From: Bog-473 sp963711065 | GTDB lineage: Bacteria > Actinomycetota > Acidimicrobiia > Acidimicrobiales > RAAP-2 | Direction: 5' to 3' | DNA length: 64,000 bases | Assembly (NCBI GenBank): GCA_963711065.1 | Contig: CAVQCO010000003.1 | Span: 62,001 to 126,000 of the forward strand | Shown: positions 43,061 to 53,029 of the stretch, piece after piece | Layout of the letters: each line of letters begins with the position of its first letter | Position numbering within the stretch: position 1 is the stretch's first letter | Made by a program: the position numbers and the translations under genes | The notes under the pieces: model-generated | The model's input: the letters and a program-made list of their open reading frames with translations, nothing else | What the model was told of the DNA's origin: nothing | Database searches by the model: none

Positions 43061-43668
43061 CAAGGCCCGATCGCCCGAATCCCGAACAACTGCCGCGAGG
43101 TGAAGCGACCAAGGCCGCACTGATCGCCGCGGCCCGAGAACTGTTCGTCACCAAGGGTTACTTCGCCACTGGGACGGAAGAGATCGTCGCCAAGGCCGAA
43201 GTCGGCACCCGTGGTGCGCTCTATCACCACTTCGCCGACAAGGAAGACCTGTTTCGGGCCGTGTTCGATCAGGTCCAAGCTGACCTCGCTGCCGCGTCGA
43301 TCGTGAACGAACGAGACGACGCGCTCGATCTGCTCACCGCTGCACTCCAGCAATTCCTCGACGCATCGGCTGACAATGCCGACGTACAACAGATCCTGCT
43401 CATCGACGGTCCCGCGGTGCTCGGGTGGGACCAGTGGCGCAGCCTTGAGGCCGAGTACGGGCTCGGCGTGATCACGGCAATGCTGGACGCAGCAGTGGCG
43501 CAGAAGGTCATTGCCCGACAGCCCACGGCACCCCTCGCCCACATGCTGCTCGCAGCCGTTGATGAGGCGGCTCTCTACATTGCCAATGCTCTCGACCGCC
43601 GGCGGGCGCACACGGAGGCACGCCAGTCACTCATGCGCCTCCTGGGAGGCCTGCGGACATCTCCATGA
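43057..43668 (+). CDS. TetR/AcrR-family transcriptional regulator
   Basis: 203 residues. HTH: AARELFVTKGYFATGTEEIV then AKAEVGTRGALYHHFADKED (residues about 25-65), an almost consensus AcrR-type domain. Ligand domain helices contain LIDGPAVLGWDQWRSLEAEY, a segment frequent in actinobacterial regulators of this group. The ATG lies inside its own putative operator. Divergent from the LEH-like/P450 genes, which it probably represses. Confidence 0.9.
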   Translation: MSRPDRPNPEQLPRGEATKAALIAAARELFVTKGYFATGTEEIVAKAEVGTRGALYHHFADKEDLFRAVFDQVQADLAAASIVNERDDALDLLTAALQQFLDASADNADVQQILLIDGPAVLGWDQWRSLEAEYGLGVITAMLDAAVAQKVIARQPTAPLAHMLLAAVDEAALYIANALDRRRAHTEARQSLMRLLGGLRTSP

Positions 43669-43769
43669 CAACGAAGGTGTGAGTCGACTGGAATCAGGGC
43701 CCAGGCGTTGCTCCTCTGAACAGCTCCTTGAGTACTCAGGGGGCGCGAACGATCAGCCGGCTGCCACGC

Positions 43770-44556
43770 TCACCCCCGCCAGCGGAGCTCGAAACCGAAG
43801 AGCGAGAGCAACCGAGTCCCAGCAGCCTGGACCGGCCCACCCTCCGCCTCACCGGAGGTCAGCAGACAGCGGCTCGCCATCGCCACGGTACGGGCAACGG
43901 AATTCATGAGGAGATCCTCGACGGTCGTGACATTCCGACATCGCCATAGGGCCAGTGCCGTGTCCCAGGCGACGTCCCGCGCGGAGTTGATGCTCCAATT
44001 TCCGATCAGGTCGAGCACGGATTGTGCATGGCGATCGACATCGAGGACCACGCTCGACTCGAAGGACTGGCGGATCGACTGCTCAGCGGCGTCGAGCAGC
44101 ACGTCGACCTTCTGGTAGTCGGTGTGATGGGTTCCGTCGTCGGGAGCGGTGTCCATTCTGGTGCACGTGTTGACGAGGGCGATGGGAAGGTCGTGGTTGA
44201 TGTGTGCGTTCATGCCGGCCAACGCGGAACTGGATCGGATAGATGTCGACCCTGGAGCGTGCGTCGAACAAGGGCTGCCAGGCGGCGGGAACATCGGTCG
44301 GTTCATTGGCCAGCATGTCGACGGCCGCGAAATAGATGTTGGCGAAGGAGGTATCGAAGGAGCTCATGAACGCAGGATCCGCGAAAAGCCCCTGCGAGAT
44401 CTGGTCGTCGATCCGCTGGGTGACTTCCAAGTACATGCGGTTGAAGCAGGCGATGCCGTCCCCGGCCGGCAGAGCCGCCTCGATGTGCTTCATCCGAGTG
44501 ATGGCTTCAGCGACGGACGTGACCGGTGGTCCACCGGGAGGCGAATCGTTCCCCAT
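43770..44556 (-). CDS. DUF5995 family protein, split by one inserted base
   Basis: The first part (ATG 44556) reads VTSVAEAITRMKHIEAALPA, GIACFNRMYLEVTQRI and SRVDIYPIQF. Removing one base at about 44226 allows continuation into the family core ALAGMNAHINHDLPIALVNT, then a long helical tail (DVLLDAAEQSIRQSFESSVV, NWSINSARDVAWDTALALW). Restored length is about 260 residues. DUF5995 proteins are helical with a conserved AHINHDLP motif that may bind metal; no function is established. Located between the TetR and the three-helix membrane protein, on the opposite strand to both. Confidence 0.7.
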
Positions 44557-44922
44557 GGTCAGGCGACGTTAACCGGCAGGCGATCACAGCGTAAGGCGAC
44601 AGTCGACCACTAAGCCGCCCTTGCGGTTCTCCTCCAGCCGGCGCTCGCACCCGACGGGGTCGTCCGAATGGCTCTCCCGGTAACTGGTGGAGCGAGACCT
44701 GTCCCAGCTCGGTGCGCGGCCGATGGAGGTACGGACCCGGAATCAGCGGGCCGAACACGACCTCGTTCCTCGACTCCCCCTCGCTGGCGGTGCTACAAGA
44801 CCCGGCGTCGGCCGGTCCTCATGAGAAAATGTGTTGCGACGCTCGGCGCGGACCTGCAAGATGAAGGTTGGGCAGGGCTCTTCAAGAACCTGGGGCCGCA
44901 GTCAGAGTGGAGGGGGGTTCAT
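44557..44922. other. divergent intergenic region
   Basis: 366 bp between the DUF5995 gene and the membrane protein. An open frame runs through it into the membrane protein, but its composition is not protein-like and the ATG at 44923 has the only good ribosome site (GGAGG). No clear promoter motif or hairpin seen. Confidence 0.4.
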
Positions 44923-45870
44923 ATGTCGCTTTCGGGCGCCGTCGATGTGGCGGTGGGCCTCGTCTTCACGTACTTCGTGTTCAGTTCCGTGTGCTCGGGG
45001 CTCAACGAGGGCTTTGCACGCGTCGTGAACTCCCGGGGTACGCAACTGTTCAAGTCTATTAACGCCCTGATCGGTGACGTCGAGCTGGCTAAGGCTTTCT
45101 GGGAGCACGAGCTCATCGCCGGCCTCTCGAGATCACGCTCGAAAGTCGGAGCGCAACAAGCCTCCCGAGCCACGCTCACTGCGGGGATCCAAAAGAAGGA
45201 CGACGGCTCAATCGACAGCATCGTGAGCCGGAACTCCCGGAAGGTGCTCCCTTCGTACATCTCGCCGACGACGGTCGTGACCGTCATGAAGGCGGTGGTT
45301 GCGACCGCCCCGGCCGCCCCCCTGCACCCTGTTGATCCGTCGGCTCCGGCACCAAAGGCGACCGGGATCCGGGCGGTGCTGGCCTCGATCGCGGCCGATG
45401 CAGGCAACGATGAGCAGCGGTTCCAAGCGGACCTGGAGAAGTGGTTCAACGACGCCATGGACCGGCTGAGCGGGTGGTACAAGCGCTATGTCCAGGTCAT
45501 CCTGCTGATCCTGGCGATCGTCGTCACAATCAGTTTCAACGTGAACACCTTCCGCATCGCCCAGGAGCTGTGGCGCCAGCCGACACTCCAAGCTGTGATC
45601 AGCCAGGAGGCCACCAAGGCCACGACGTCCCAGAGCCAGGGTCAAAGCACTCAGCCGCCACAGTCACTCACGACTGACATCAACGAGGCGAGCACCTTGC
45701 CGGTGGGCTGGGGATCGGCCAACCAGCCCCAGGGCGGCGGAGAGTGGGGCCTGACGATCCTCGGCTGGCTGCTCACCATCGGGGCGCTCACGTTCGGGGC
45801 GCCTTTCTGGTTCGACCTGCTCACCCGGATGAACTCGCTGCGGGCGACCGGGCCACCAGCCAAGACCTAG
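44923..45870 (+). CDS. three-helix membrane protein of a widespread unknown family
   Basis: 315 residues. An N-terminal helix (VDVAVGLVFTYFVFSSVCSG) is followed by LNEGFARVVNSRGTQLFKSI, a cytoplasmic region with LPSYISPTTVVTVMKAVV, then FQADLEKWFNDAMDRLSGWY leading to a second helix (VQVILLILAIVVTISFNVNT) and a third near the C-terminus (LGWLLTIGALTFGAPFWFDL). This helix - PSYI - FxxDLEKWFDxxMDRxxGWYKR - helix pattern recurs in an unnamed bacterial membrane protein family that I recognise only by its pattern. It is 125 bp upstream of a patatin gene on the same strand. Function unknown; membrane organisation or lipid sensing are guesses. Confidence 0.7.
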   Translation: MSLSGAVDVAVGLVFTYFVFSSVCSGLNEGFARVVNSRGTQLFKSINALIGDVELAKAFWEHELIAGLSRSRSKVGAQQASRATLTAGIQKKDDGSIDSIVSRNSRKVLPSYISPTTVVTVMKAVVATAPAAPLHPVDPSAPAPKATGIRAVLASIAADAGNDEQRFQADLEKWFNDAMDRLSGWYKRYVQVILLILAIVVTISFNVNTFRIAQELWRQPTLQAVISQEATKATTSQSQGQSTQPPQSLTTDINEASTLPVGWGSANQPQGGGEWGLTILGWLLTIGALTFGAPFWFDLLTRMNSLRATGPPAKT

Positions 45871-45995
45871 GAGGGTCATGCCCAGACTGCTCCCGCGGGG
45901 CCGGCGATGGAAGCAGCGGCGCGGGAGCGCAACGGCCCAAACCAGCCAAGCCGTCCAAACGTGGGATAACAGCACGAGTAATTGAAGGAGGAACT

Positions 45996-47283
45996 ATGGA
46001 CCAACCGATCATCGACCAGATCACGATTGATCCTGCAGCATCGACAGGGTACGCGCGAGGCCCAGAACTCCAGACCCGGTTCGACGACGCTGCCAAGCGG
46101 CTGCTCGATGGCGATCATTGGAAGGCCGAAGACGGAGACACACCCCCAGGGTCACCGGAACTGCGCTGCGATCTCGCGCTCGAAGGCGGTGGCGTCAAGG
46201 GCATTGCGCTCGTTGGGGCTGTCTTGGTGCTTGACGAGGCGGGCTACAAGATCCAGCGAGTGGCCGGCACCAGCGCCGGTGCCATTGCTGCCTCCTTGAT
46301 CTCAGCCATCGTCCAGCGCGAGAGGCCGATGATCGACCTCAAGCGCTACCTCGACACCATGGAGTTCGCCAAGTTCATGCCCGAGGGCAAGATCCACGAA
46401 TTCCTGGACCGGATCGGTCGCCGGGCTGGTGAGCTCACCGCCGACTTCTCGATCCTGCTGAGCTCGCATGGGGCTCTACCCTGGGACCTATCTCTACGAC
46501 TGGCTCGGACCCATCTTGAAGGAGCTCAATACCGAGACCTTCGGCCAGCTCCGGATCAGCCAAGCGGACGATCCGGGAATGAGCCTCCCGCTCGAGCGCC
46601 AGTACCGGCTCCTTGTGCACACCTCTGACGTCACCCGGCGTGTTCTGGCGCGCCTCCCCTGGGACTGCAACCGCTACGGCAAGGACCCTGACGACATGGC
46701 AGTCGTGGACGCAGTGAGAGCTTCGATGTCCATCCCGTTCTTCTTTGAGCCCTTTGAATTGGACGCGTTGGCGGCGACGGTGAACGTGCCCATGCCCGGC
46801 GGCCGCACGGCGGCGCAACGCTATGCCAGCGGCACGGTCACGTGGGTCGACGGCGGAATGCTTCGAAACTTCCCCATCACTGCCTTCGACCGTATCGACG
46901 GCAAGCCACCCCGCTGGCCGACCATCGGCATCAAGCTCAACAGCTTCGACGCTGATCCGGAACCGAGGACCGCCTGTGCCCACACGTTTGGACTGGCCGC
47001 CGATTGCGTGGAGACCATGATGAACGAATGGGACGTCAACGCCATCGAGTCGGCCACGGCAGATCGGACGATCTTCATCGACAACGACGGGATCACGGCC
47101 ACACAGTTCGACCTCAGCAAGGCTCAACAGGACAGCCTGTTCAAGAACGGTGTTGCCGCGGCAACTGAATTCATCATCGATATGGGGCAGCTCGGCTACG
47201 TGCCCCAGGATCCCGCCCAAGGCCTCCAATTCGCACGGCTGCGCGAGGCTCTGACGGCTGAGGCACCACCTCCGCCCTCATGA
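45996..47283 (+). CDS. patatin-like phospholipase, split by one inserted base
   Basis: ATG 45996 with AAGGAGG. The patatin core is present: glycine-rich oxyanion loop CDLALEGGGVKGIALVGA, nucleophile elbow VAGTSAGAIAAS (GxSxG, Ser near residue 96), and the second catalytic element WVDGGMLRNFP (Asp of DG). The Ser is upstream and the Asp downstream of a frame break at 46470-46473, where an extra G sits in a GGGG run. Removing it links LTADFSILLSSHG to LYPGTYLYDWLGPILKEL. Restored length about 428 residues, no signal peptide. Patatins release fatty acids from phospholipids; some act in anti-phage defence or toxicity. The adjacent membrane protein may be a partner. Confidence 0.8.
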
Positions 47284-47397
47284 TGCGATTGCGACTCCCG
47301 GTCCAGCGATCAACGCGGTGAATGACTTGTTCTGGGCAAACCAGTAGCAGCTGAGATACGGCATTGGCGGGAGAGGACATTCACGATCTTCACTTGG

Positions 47398-47532
47398 GCC
47401 GTTAACGCGGCCGACGCCGCGTTCGCCAGTTGGCGCCGCACACCGCCGGAGGAGCGGCGGTGACCGCCGCTGCGGTTGGCCGACCTCATCGAGGCCAGCG
47501 CCGAGTAGTTCGGGCGGCTCGGGACTATGGAC
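47398..47532 (+). pseudogene. aldehyde dehydrogenase remnant
   Basis: Plus-strand translation AVNAADAAFASWRRTPPEER, stop, then PPLRLADLIEASAE, stop, FGRLGTMDT matches the N-terminal segment of NAD-dependent aldehyde dehydrogenases (AAxAAFxxWRxTPPxER...LLRLADLIEAxAEEFxxLESxDTG). Two in-frame stops (TGA at 47461, TAG at 47506) and the absence of the rest of the gene show it is a decayed fragment. The remainder of 47284-47591 holds no recognisable gene. Confidence 0.6.
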
Positions 47533-47591
47533 ACCAGGACACCCGCATCTGTGCCCTTCCGGACGAGGGGAAGGACGACGCGATCGCTCAA

Positions 47592-49007
47592 TCAGCGGTC
47601 CGCCAATGCTGCAGTGCCGATCGCGTTCCCAAGCTCGTCGAGAGCAGCGTGGAGTGCGTCGACGATCAACCAGGGGTCGGGAACGCTGACCGGAGAACCA
47701 AGCAGGGACACACCCAGCGTTTGCTCGTAGCTCCAGGCAGTGATGTTGAGGCCGATCCCTTCGAGAATGGGACCCACCGAGTAGAGAGCTTCCAGCGCAA
47801 TGGGACCGAAGAAGATCCGCTCCCGCGGTCCGGCGACGTTGGACAGGACCACGTTGAGGGGTGGGTGGACTCGGTCCGCAACATGGGACCGGGTCCAGAG
47901 CCGCACGGCCGAATGGTAGATCTGGGGCGGTACAAAATCGGCGCGCTGCGCAAAGAGATCGTGGCCGAGCACGGCGCGAACTTCCTTGGAGGCTGCCGTC
48001 ATGCTCCGGATGTGCCCAAGGCGCCGCACTGGGTCGGCGATGTCCGTTCCGATGCCCACATAGAGGTTGTCGACTCGGTTGCCCGACATGCGGGCCACAT
48101 TCGGGTCCGTCGAGACCGGGACACTGGCGACGAGGGGGCGTGCGGGCAGTTCACCGCGCTCCAGCAGGTAGCGTCGCAACGCCCCCGCGCACACACACAG
48201 ATAGACATCGTTGAGAGTCGTTCCCGCGCTGCGCCGGATGGACTTGAGATCCTCGAGTGGGAGTTTGGTCATTGCAAACGTGCGCTCTGAGGTGAGCGAC
48301 ACGTTGAACGACGTCTTGGGTATGTGGTGAAGTGGGAGAGGCGGCTTGACCGCGAAGCTGCGACGCCGCGCTTCCGACGCTCGGCCCCTTCGCGCCGATT
48401 GCACCACAAACCGCGGCAGGCCTTTCCACCGGAGGACATGGTCGTGTGCCGCCATCCTCAACAATTCGCGACGCGTTGGCAACGGCTCAGGACGCCACGC
48501 ATCGACATTGGGTGTTGCTGACAGCTCAACACCGGAGCCCTGCACCACGTTCTGGAGCAGGGCCACGACGGCGGACCCGTCGGCCACCGCATGGTGGATC
48601 TTCGCCACGACCGCGATGCGGCCGCCGTCGAGCCCCTCGACGACCACCAATTCCCAAAGCGGCCGATCGCGTGCCAATGGGGTGCTTGCGAACTCGGCCA
48701 CCACGGTCGCGAGCTCTCGATCGCCCGCCGGGCCGGCGAGCACCCGGCGGCTGAGGTGGCGCTTCAGGTCGAACTCGGGGTCTTCGACCCATACGGGATG
48801 TCCCAGCCCCCACGGGACCGGCACCACCCGGCGGCGGAACGGCGGGAGCCGGCAAAGCTGGGCCGCGAGGATTCCGGTCAGGGCGTCGAAGGAGAATTCA
48901 CCGTTCAGCGCAGAAACGTCGGCCACGACGACCTTGACCGTGTGCATGTGGGCGGTCGGTGTCTCCGAATAGAGGAATTTCGCGTCCAGCCCGGTCATCG
49001 TCTCCAT
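47592..49007 (-). CDS. wax ester synthase / diacylglycerol acyltransferase (WS/DGAT)
   Basis: 471 residues, the usual length. The active-site motif HHxxxDG is intact in VAKIHHAVADGSAVVALLQN (His about residue 137). Other family elements: MTGLDAKFLYSETPTAHMHT at the N-terminus, NDVYLCVCAGALRRYLLERG, and NVVLSNVAGPRERIFFG. These enzymes condense acyl-CoA with alcohols or diacylglycerol to form storage lipid. It follows the alpha/beta hydrolase gene by three bases, so the two are co-expressed. Confidence 0.93.
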   Translation of the reverse strand: METMTGLDAKFLYSETPTAHMHTVKVVVADVSALNGEFSFDALTGILAAQLCRLPPFRRRVVPVPWGLGHPVWVEDPEFDLKRHLSRRVLAGPAGDRELATVVAEFASTPLARDRPLWELVVVEGLDGGRIAVVAKIHHAVADGSAVVALLQNVVQGSGVELSATPNVDAWRPEPLPTRRELLRMAAHDHVLRWKGLPRFVVQSARRGRASEARRRSFAVKPPLPLHHIPKTSFNVSLTSERTFAMTKLPLEDLKSIRRSAGTTLNDVYLCVCAGALRRYLLERGELPARPLVASVPVSTDPNVARMSGNRVDNLYVGIGTDIADPVRRLGHIRSMTAASKEVRAVLGHDLFAQRADFVPPQIYHSAVRLWTRSHVADRVHPPLNVVLSNVAGPRERIFFGPIALEALYSVGPILEGIGLNITAWSYEQTLGVSLLGSPVSVPDPWLIVDALHAALDELGNAIGTAALADR

Positions 49008-49010
49008 GCG

Positions 49011-50351
49011 TCAGCCTCGGAACTCGGGGGAATGGCTGGTCGAGACGTGACGCAGCGAGCTGATGAGAAAGTCGGTCACCTGTTTCGACCACAGGTAGCC
49101 CACGTGGCCTCCCGAATACCACGAGATGCGGGGCTGCTCCCAGTGCTCCCAGAGACGTTGGGCCTGATCCGGGAGGGCAAGCCGGTCGCCGTAACCGGCG
49201 AAGATGAACCGGGCGTGCCTGGGCACCTTGGCCTCGAGGGAGAGGGGCGACACCACGCGGTAGACGCTCTCCGCGGGGCCACCCATGATCTTGTGCTCGA
49301 TCGATCGCGCGCGGATGTCGTGGGGACTGTGTCGGTGGAACAAACCTGGGAAATCCGATACCGGGATGCCCGCTACGACGCCGTCGACGTCCTGTTCCAG
49401 ACCGGCGAGGAGGGACACTGCGTACGCGCCCAGTGAGACTCCGTACAGGCTGATGGAGGTGGCTCCCTGCTGACGGATGAGAGTGATGAGGCGCCGGATG
49501 TCCCACACCGCCTGCGTCAGGCCGTGCACGGCGTTCATCAGCTCGAAGGAGAGGAACGGCTCCCCACTCACCAGAGTGACGCGGCGGGGCCCATGGAGGG
49601 GCAACGCCGGGAGCGCCACGTTCATCCCCAGCTCATGGTGGAGCCGGTTCATCTGGAGCCCCTGAAAGTCCATGAACGGGAACCCCATGCAGAAGCCGTG
49701 CACGGCGATCACCCAGGGGCGGGGTCCGTCCGGGTGGCGCACGACGACGGCCGAGGCCGTCCGGTTCGGCTCGAACGCCATCCAGCGATCGGCCCCCGGC
49801 TCGCCCGGATGGGGGGCGAACCCGCTGTCCCAGTCCCACCGGTCGTAGTGCATTCCCGTGGCCCATCCCCGGCTCGTCGTCACCCGGGATTCGACGAGCG
49901 GCGGCGGGGTGCGGTGATAGGAACTGGGCTCCGCGATCCAACCCTCTCTTGCGTACAGGGATTCGGCCTCGGCGAGCTCGTTCGACACCCTCGCGTAGTC
50001 CCTGGCCAGCGGGAACCGTCGGGGCGTCATGGCCATGGCCAGCAGCGCCTCGTCCATCGCCACCTGCGCCGCGAGGCCGAGCGAGAGGTGCGGGGCTGGC
50101 ACCGAGTCGCTCACTTCCCCGCTCAGCAACGCCGAACTCATGTAGTGCAGCGTGCGAGGGAGGGCGCGGGTCGCCCGAATGAGCGCGCGCCGGTTCAAGA
50201 AGCTCGAAGCCGCTCGAAAGAGTCCGGCGACTCGATCGATCCCCGGCACCGAGATACCCGGCTTCACGTTCGCAGACACGCTCTCGGCAGGGTTGACTCC
50301 GCTCGCGGGGTTGATCCGTTCGCCGGTGGGATCGTGCGCAACCTCCCCCAT
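49011..50351 (-). CDS. alpha/beta hydrolase (esterase/lipase-like)
   Basis: 446 residues from ATG 50351, chosen for AAGGAGG directly upstream. An N-terminal helical region of about 160 residues precedes the hydrolase fold. Strand and oxyanion loop: PWVIAVHGFCMGFPFMDFQG; nucleophile elbow ISLYGVSLGAYAVSLLAG (GxSxG); catalytic His in YSGGHVGYLWSKQV. It is upstream of and coupled to the WS/DGAT gene. It may release fatty acids or act on lipid esters in neutral lipid metabolism. Divergent from the acyl-CoA ligase gene. Confidence 0.85.
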   Translation of the reverse strand: MGEVAHDPTGERINPASGVNPAESVSANVKPGISVPGIDRVAGLFRAASSFLNRRALIRATRALPRTLHYMSSALLSGEVSDSVPAPHLSLGLAAQVAMDEALLAMAMTPRRFPLARDYARVSNELAEAESLYAREGWIAEPSSYHRTPPPLVESRVTTSRGWATGMHYDRWDWDSGFAPHPGEPGADRWMAFEPNRTASAVVVRHPDGPRPWVIAVHGFCMGFPFMDFQGLQMNRLHHELGMNVALPALPLHGPRRVTLVSGEPFLSFELMNAVHGLTQAVWDIRRLITLIRQQGATSISLYGVSLGAYAVSLLAGLEQDVDGVVAGIPVSDFPGLFHRHSPHDIRARSIEHKIMGGPAESVYRVVSPLSLEAKVPRHARFIFAGYGDRLALPDQAQRLWEHWEQPRISWYSGGHVGYLWSKQVTDFLISSLRHVSTSHSPEFRG

Positions 50352-50477
50352 CCGGCCTCCTTGCGTACCGTGGCGCCTCGGTCCCGAAGAGAAACCACGG
50401 CTACCGACTGTGATACTACGTCTGGCATCTTCATCGATGGCAGAGGCTGATGTCCCAAATATGGACCGGGGAGCGCC

Positions 50478-52094
50478 GTGGAGTTCAACCTTGCCGATCT
50501 TTTCGAGAGCGTGGTCGACCGGGTCGGGGATCAGACGGCGATGGTGTCGGGTTCCCGACGTCTCAGCTACACCGAGCTGGACCGGCGGGCCAACCGGCTC
50601 GCCCACCACCTGGAGAGCGCCGGCGTCGGGTCCCGTGACACGGTAGGGCTGCAGCTGGTCAACGGCACCGAGTACATCGAGAGCATGCTGGCGTGCTTCA
50701 AGATTCGTGCCGTGCCGGTCAACGTCAACTACCGCTATCTGGGGAGCGAGTTGGAGTACCTGTACGGGGACGCCGCGCTCGTGGGCCTCATCGCTCATGG
50801 CCGTTTTGCCCCAGCCGTGAAAGGGGCTCTGCACGCCATGCCCGAGTGCCGGGTCGTGCTGCAGGTATGTGAGCCGATGGGTCATCGCCCGAACATGGGT
50901 GAGGACTACGAGCGTGCCCTCGCATCAGCCCCCGACTCCCGCGGGTTCCGCCAGCGCCACAGCGATGACCTCTACTGCGTCTACACGGGCGGCACGACCG
51001 GCATGCCCAAAGGCGTGCTCTGGCGACACGACGACATCTTCTTCGCGGCCATGGGTGGCGGTGACCCATTTTCCTCGGGCAACCACATCGCCACCCCTGG
51101 CGAGCTTGTCATGCGGCTCCTGCATCCGGGCATCACTGCGCTTGCCATACCTCCGTTCATGCACGCGGCCGGACACTGGTTGGCGTTCTCGACGCTGTTC
51201 GGTGGCGGGACGGTCGTGACGACCGATGGAGGCGGCTTCGACGCAACCGAGGTCTGGAGTCTGGTGGAGGCAGAGCGGGTCAACGCGATCGCCGTGGTGG
51301 GCGACGCCATGGTACGGCCGCTGCTCGATGTACTGGCCGCGCAACCCGATCGCTATGACCTCTCGTCGTTGATGGCGGTGGGATCCGGAGGAGCGGTGCT
51401 CTCACCGTCCACAAAGGCACAGCTGGCCGAGCTCCTCCCCGGTCGGATCGTCGCCGACAGATTCGGCTCGTCCGAGACCGGACAGGTCGGTGGTGAGATG
51501 CCGCCGGACGACCCGTTCGGGCCGCCACGACTGCGAGTTGACGACCGTACCGACGTGCTCGACGACGATCTCCGGCCTGTCGCACCCGGATCCGGGGTGA
51601 TCGGACATCTCGCCAGGGGCGGCCATGTCCCGATCGGCTACCTGGGCGATCCGCCCAAGTCCGCGGCCACCTTCGTGGAGGCACGGGGCCAACGCTGGGC
51701 GCTGCCCGGTGACCTGGCGACGGTGGGCGCCGACGGGAGCATCGTTGTCCTCGGGCGAGGTTCGCTCTGCATCAACACGGGCGGGGAGAAGGTCTTCCCC
51801 GACGAGGTGGAGGCCGCCCTGAAGGACGACCCCGCCGTCCGCGACGCCGTCGTCGTCGGCGCGCCCGACCCTCGCTTCGGTGAGCGTGTCGTCGCTCTGG
51901 TACTGGCCCGGGCCGGGCACGAGATCGATCCGGAGGCTGTCCGCCAGCACGTCCATTCCAGGCTGAGCGGCTTCAAGGTGCCCCGAGACATACTCGTCGT
52001 CGATCACATCGTTCGTTCACCCAGCGGAAAGCCGGACTATCCCTGGGCCCAAGCGGTCGCGGAAGCGGCGCTACGAGACCGGGACGAGACGTGA
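50478..52094 (+). CDS. acyl-CoA synthetase (FadD-type AMP-dependent ligase)
   Basis: 538 residues. ATP-binding P-loop YCVYTGGTTGMPKGVLWRHD; A8-type motif ALPGDLATVGADGSIVVLGR; FGSSETGQVGGEMP; and the C-terminal catalytic Lys context in SPSGKPDYPW. All parts of a functional acyl-adenylate/CoA ligase are present. It starts at GTG 50478 with GGGGAG upstream. It is divergent from the hydrolase/WS-DGAT pair and could activate the fatty acids the hydrolase releases. Confidence 0.92.
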   Translation: MEFNLADLFESVVDRVGDQTAMVSGSRRLSYTELDRRANRLAHHLESAGVGSRDTVGLQLVNGTEYIESMLACFKIRAVPVNVNYRYLGSELEYLYGDAALVGLIAHGRFAPAVKGALHAMPECRVVLQVCEPMGHRPNMGEDYERALASAPDSRGFRQRHSDDLYCVYTGGTTGMPKGVLWRHDDIFFAAMGGGDPFSSGNHIATPGELVMRLLHPGITALAIPPFMHAAGHWLAFSTLFGGGTVVTTDGGGFDATEVWSLVEAERVNAIAVVGDAMVRPLLDVLAAQPDRYDLSSLMAVGSGGAVLSPSTKAQLAELLPGRIVADRFGSSETGQVGGEMPPDDPFGPPRLRVDDRTDVLDDDLRPVAPGSGVIGHLARGGHVPIGYLGDPPKSAATFVEARGQRWALPGDLATVGADGSIVVLGRGSLCINTGGEKVFPDEVEAALKDDPAVRDAVVVGAPDPRFGERVVALVLARAGHEIDPEAVRQHVHSRLSGFKVPRDILVVDHIVRSPSGKPDYPWAQAVAEAALRDRDET

Positions 52095-52103
52095 AGAGAT
52101 CGC

Positions 52104-52932
52104 CTAACCGAGAATCGGGAAGCGCCGTTCAGCTGCCAATCGATCGAGCGTCGTCTGCATCGTCTCGGTGAGCTCCCTGTAGCAGTCTCGAACGATCATT
52201 TCGTCGTCAGCCGCGTCCGGCGCGTACTGACGACCAGTCCAGCGGAGGACCCAGTTCCACGGTGATCTTCGCGGGAAGCGGGAACGTGGGAATGCCCCCT
52301 GGGACGACACCAAAGGGGGGTCCCAGCACCAGGGGCATGACTTTGATGCGGAACATGCGATCGAGCCTGAGCCACTTTGCGACCCGCTCACCTCGGGCGA
52401 GGACGACGAGTGCCTCGTGGGCGCCGACGGAGACGGAGGGGATCACGGGGACCCCTGTTCGCAGTGCCAGACGCACCACCCCGACGTGACCGCCGAACTC
52501 GATGCGGTTTCGCTCCCACCAAGGGCGGAAGACCTCTGAGTCGCCACCCGGGTAGTCGATCAGGATCGCTCCGCTGCGAAGAATCGCCTCCGCCGCGGCC
52601 GGCCCGGCTTCGATGGCACCGGCACGCTTCATGACAGGGCCCACTCCTGGAAGACCCAGGAAGAACGAGTGGAAGAGTGCGTAGACCGGCTCGTCTTCGC
52701 CTCGCTCACGCCACCACGCCGTCAGCAGGACCGGTAGATCGGGGGGTGTCTGGCCACCAGAATGGTTCCCGACAACAAGGAAGGGTCCGCGTCGGGGCAA
52801 ATGCTCAAACCCCCGCACCTCTGGCCGGAAGTAGGACGCGTAGCGCTCCAGGACGGGTCGAACGGTACGGAGGAACGAGGGGTCGCGGGCAGACCCGAGG
52901 GGGGCCGGCGCGACGCTGTGGTCCTCCACCAT
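52104..52932 (-). CDS. lysophospholipid acyltransferase (PlsC-like), split by one inserted base
   Basis: ATG 52932. The acyltransferase motif is VVGNHSGGQTPPDLPVLL (H and D of the HX7D variant), followed by the FPEG-like segment IDYPGGDSEVFRPWWERNRI and ALRTGVPVIPSVSVGAHEAL. At about 52230 one extra base shifts the frame. Removing it links ELGPPLDWS to QYAPDAADDEMIVRDCYREL and TETMQTTLDRLAAERRFPIL, the usual C-terminal helix. Restored length about 275 residues. It is convergent with the acyl-CoA ligase and adds to the lipid-synthesis theme of this block. Confidence 0.82.
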
Positions 52933-53029
52933 GCCTCAACTATGCACGTGATGCGGGTCGAAGTCGGCTCGAAGGTGGCAGCTGCCTCTCTCCGGTACGC
53001 CGGGGATGGCCATGCACGCCTGCCAGTTT

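Noticed and set aside
47310..47591. Minus-strand 93-codon frame
   Set aside because: It overlaps the aldehyde dehydrogenase remnant, which is recognisable on the other strand; the frame itself has no protein-like character.
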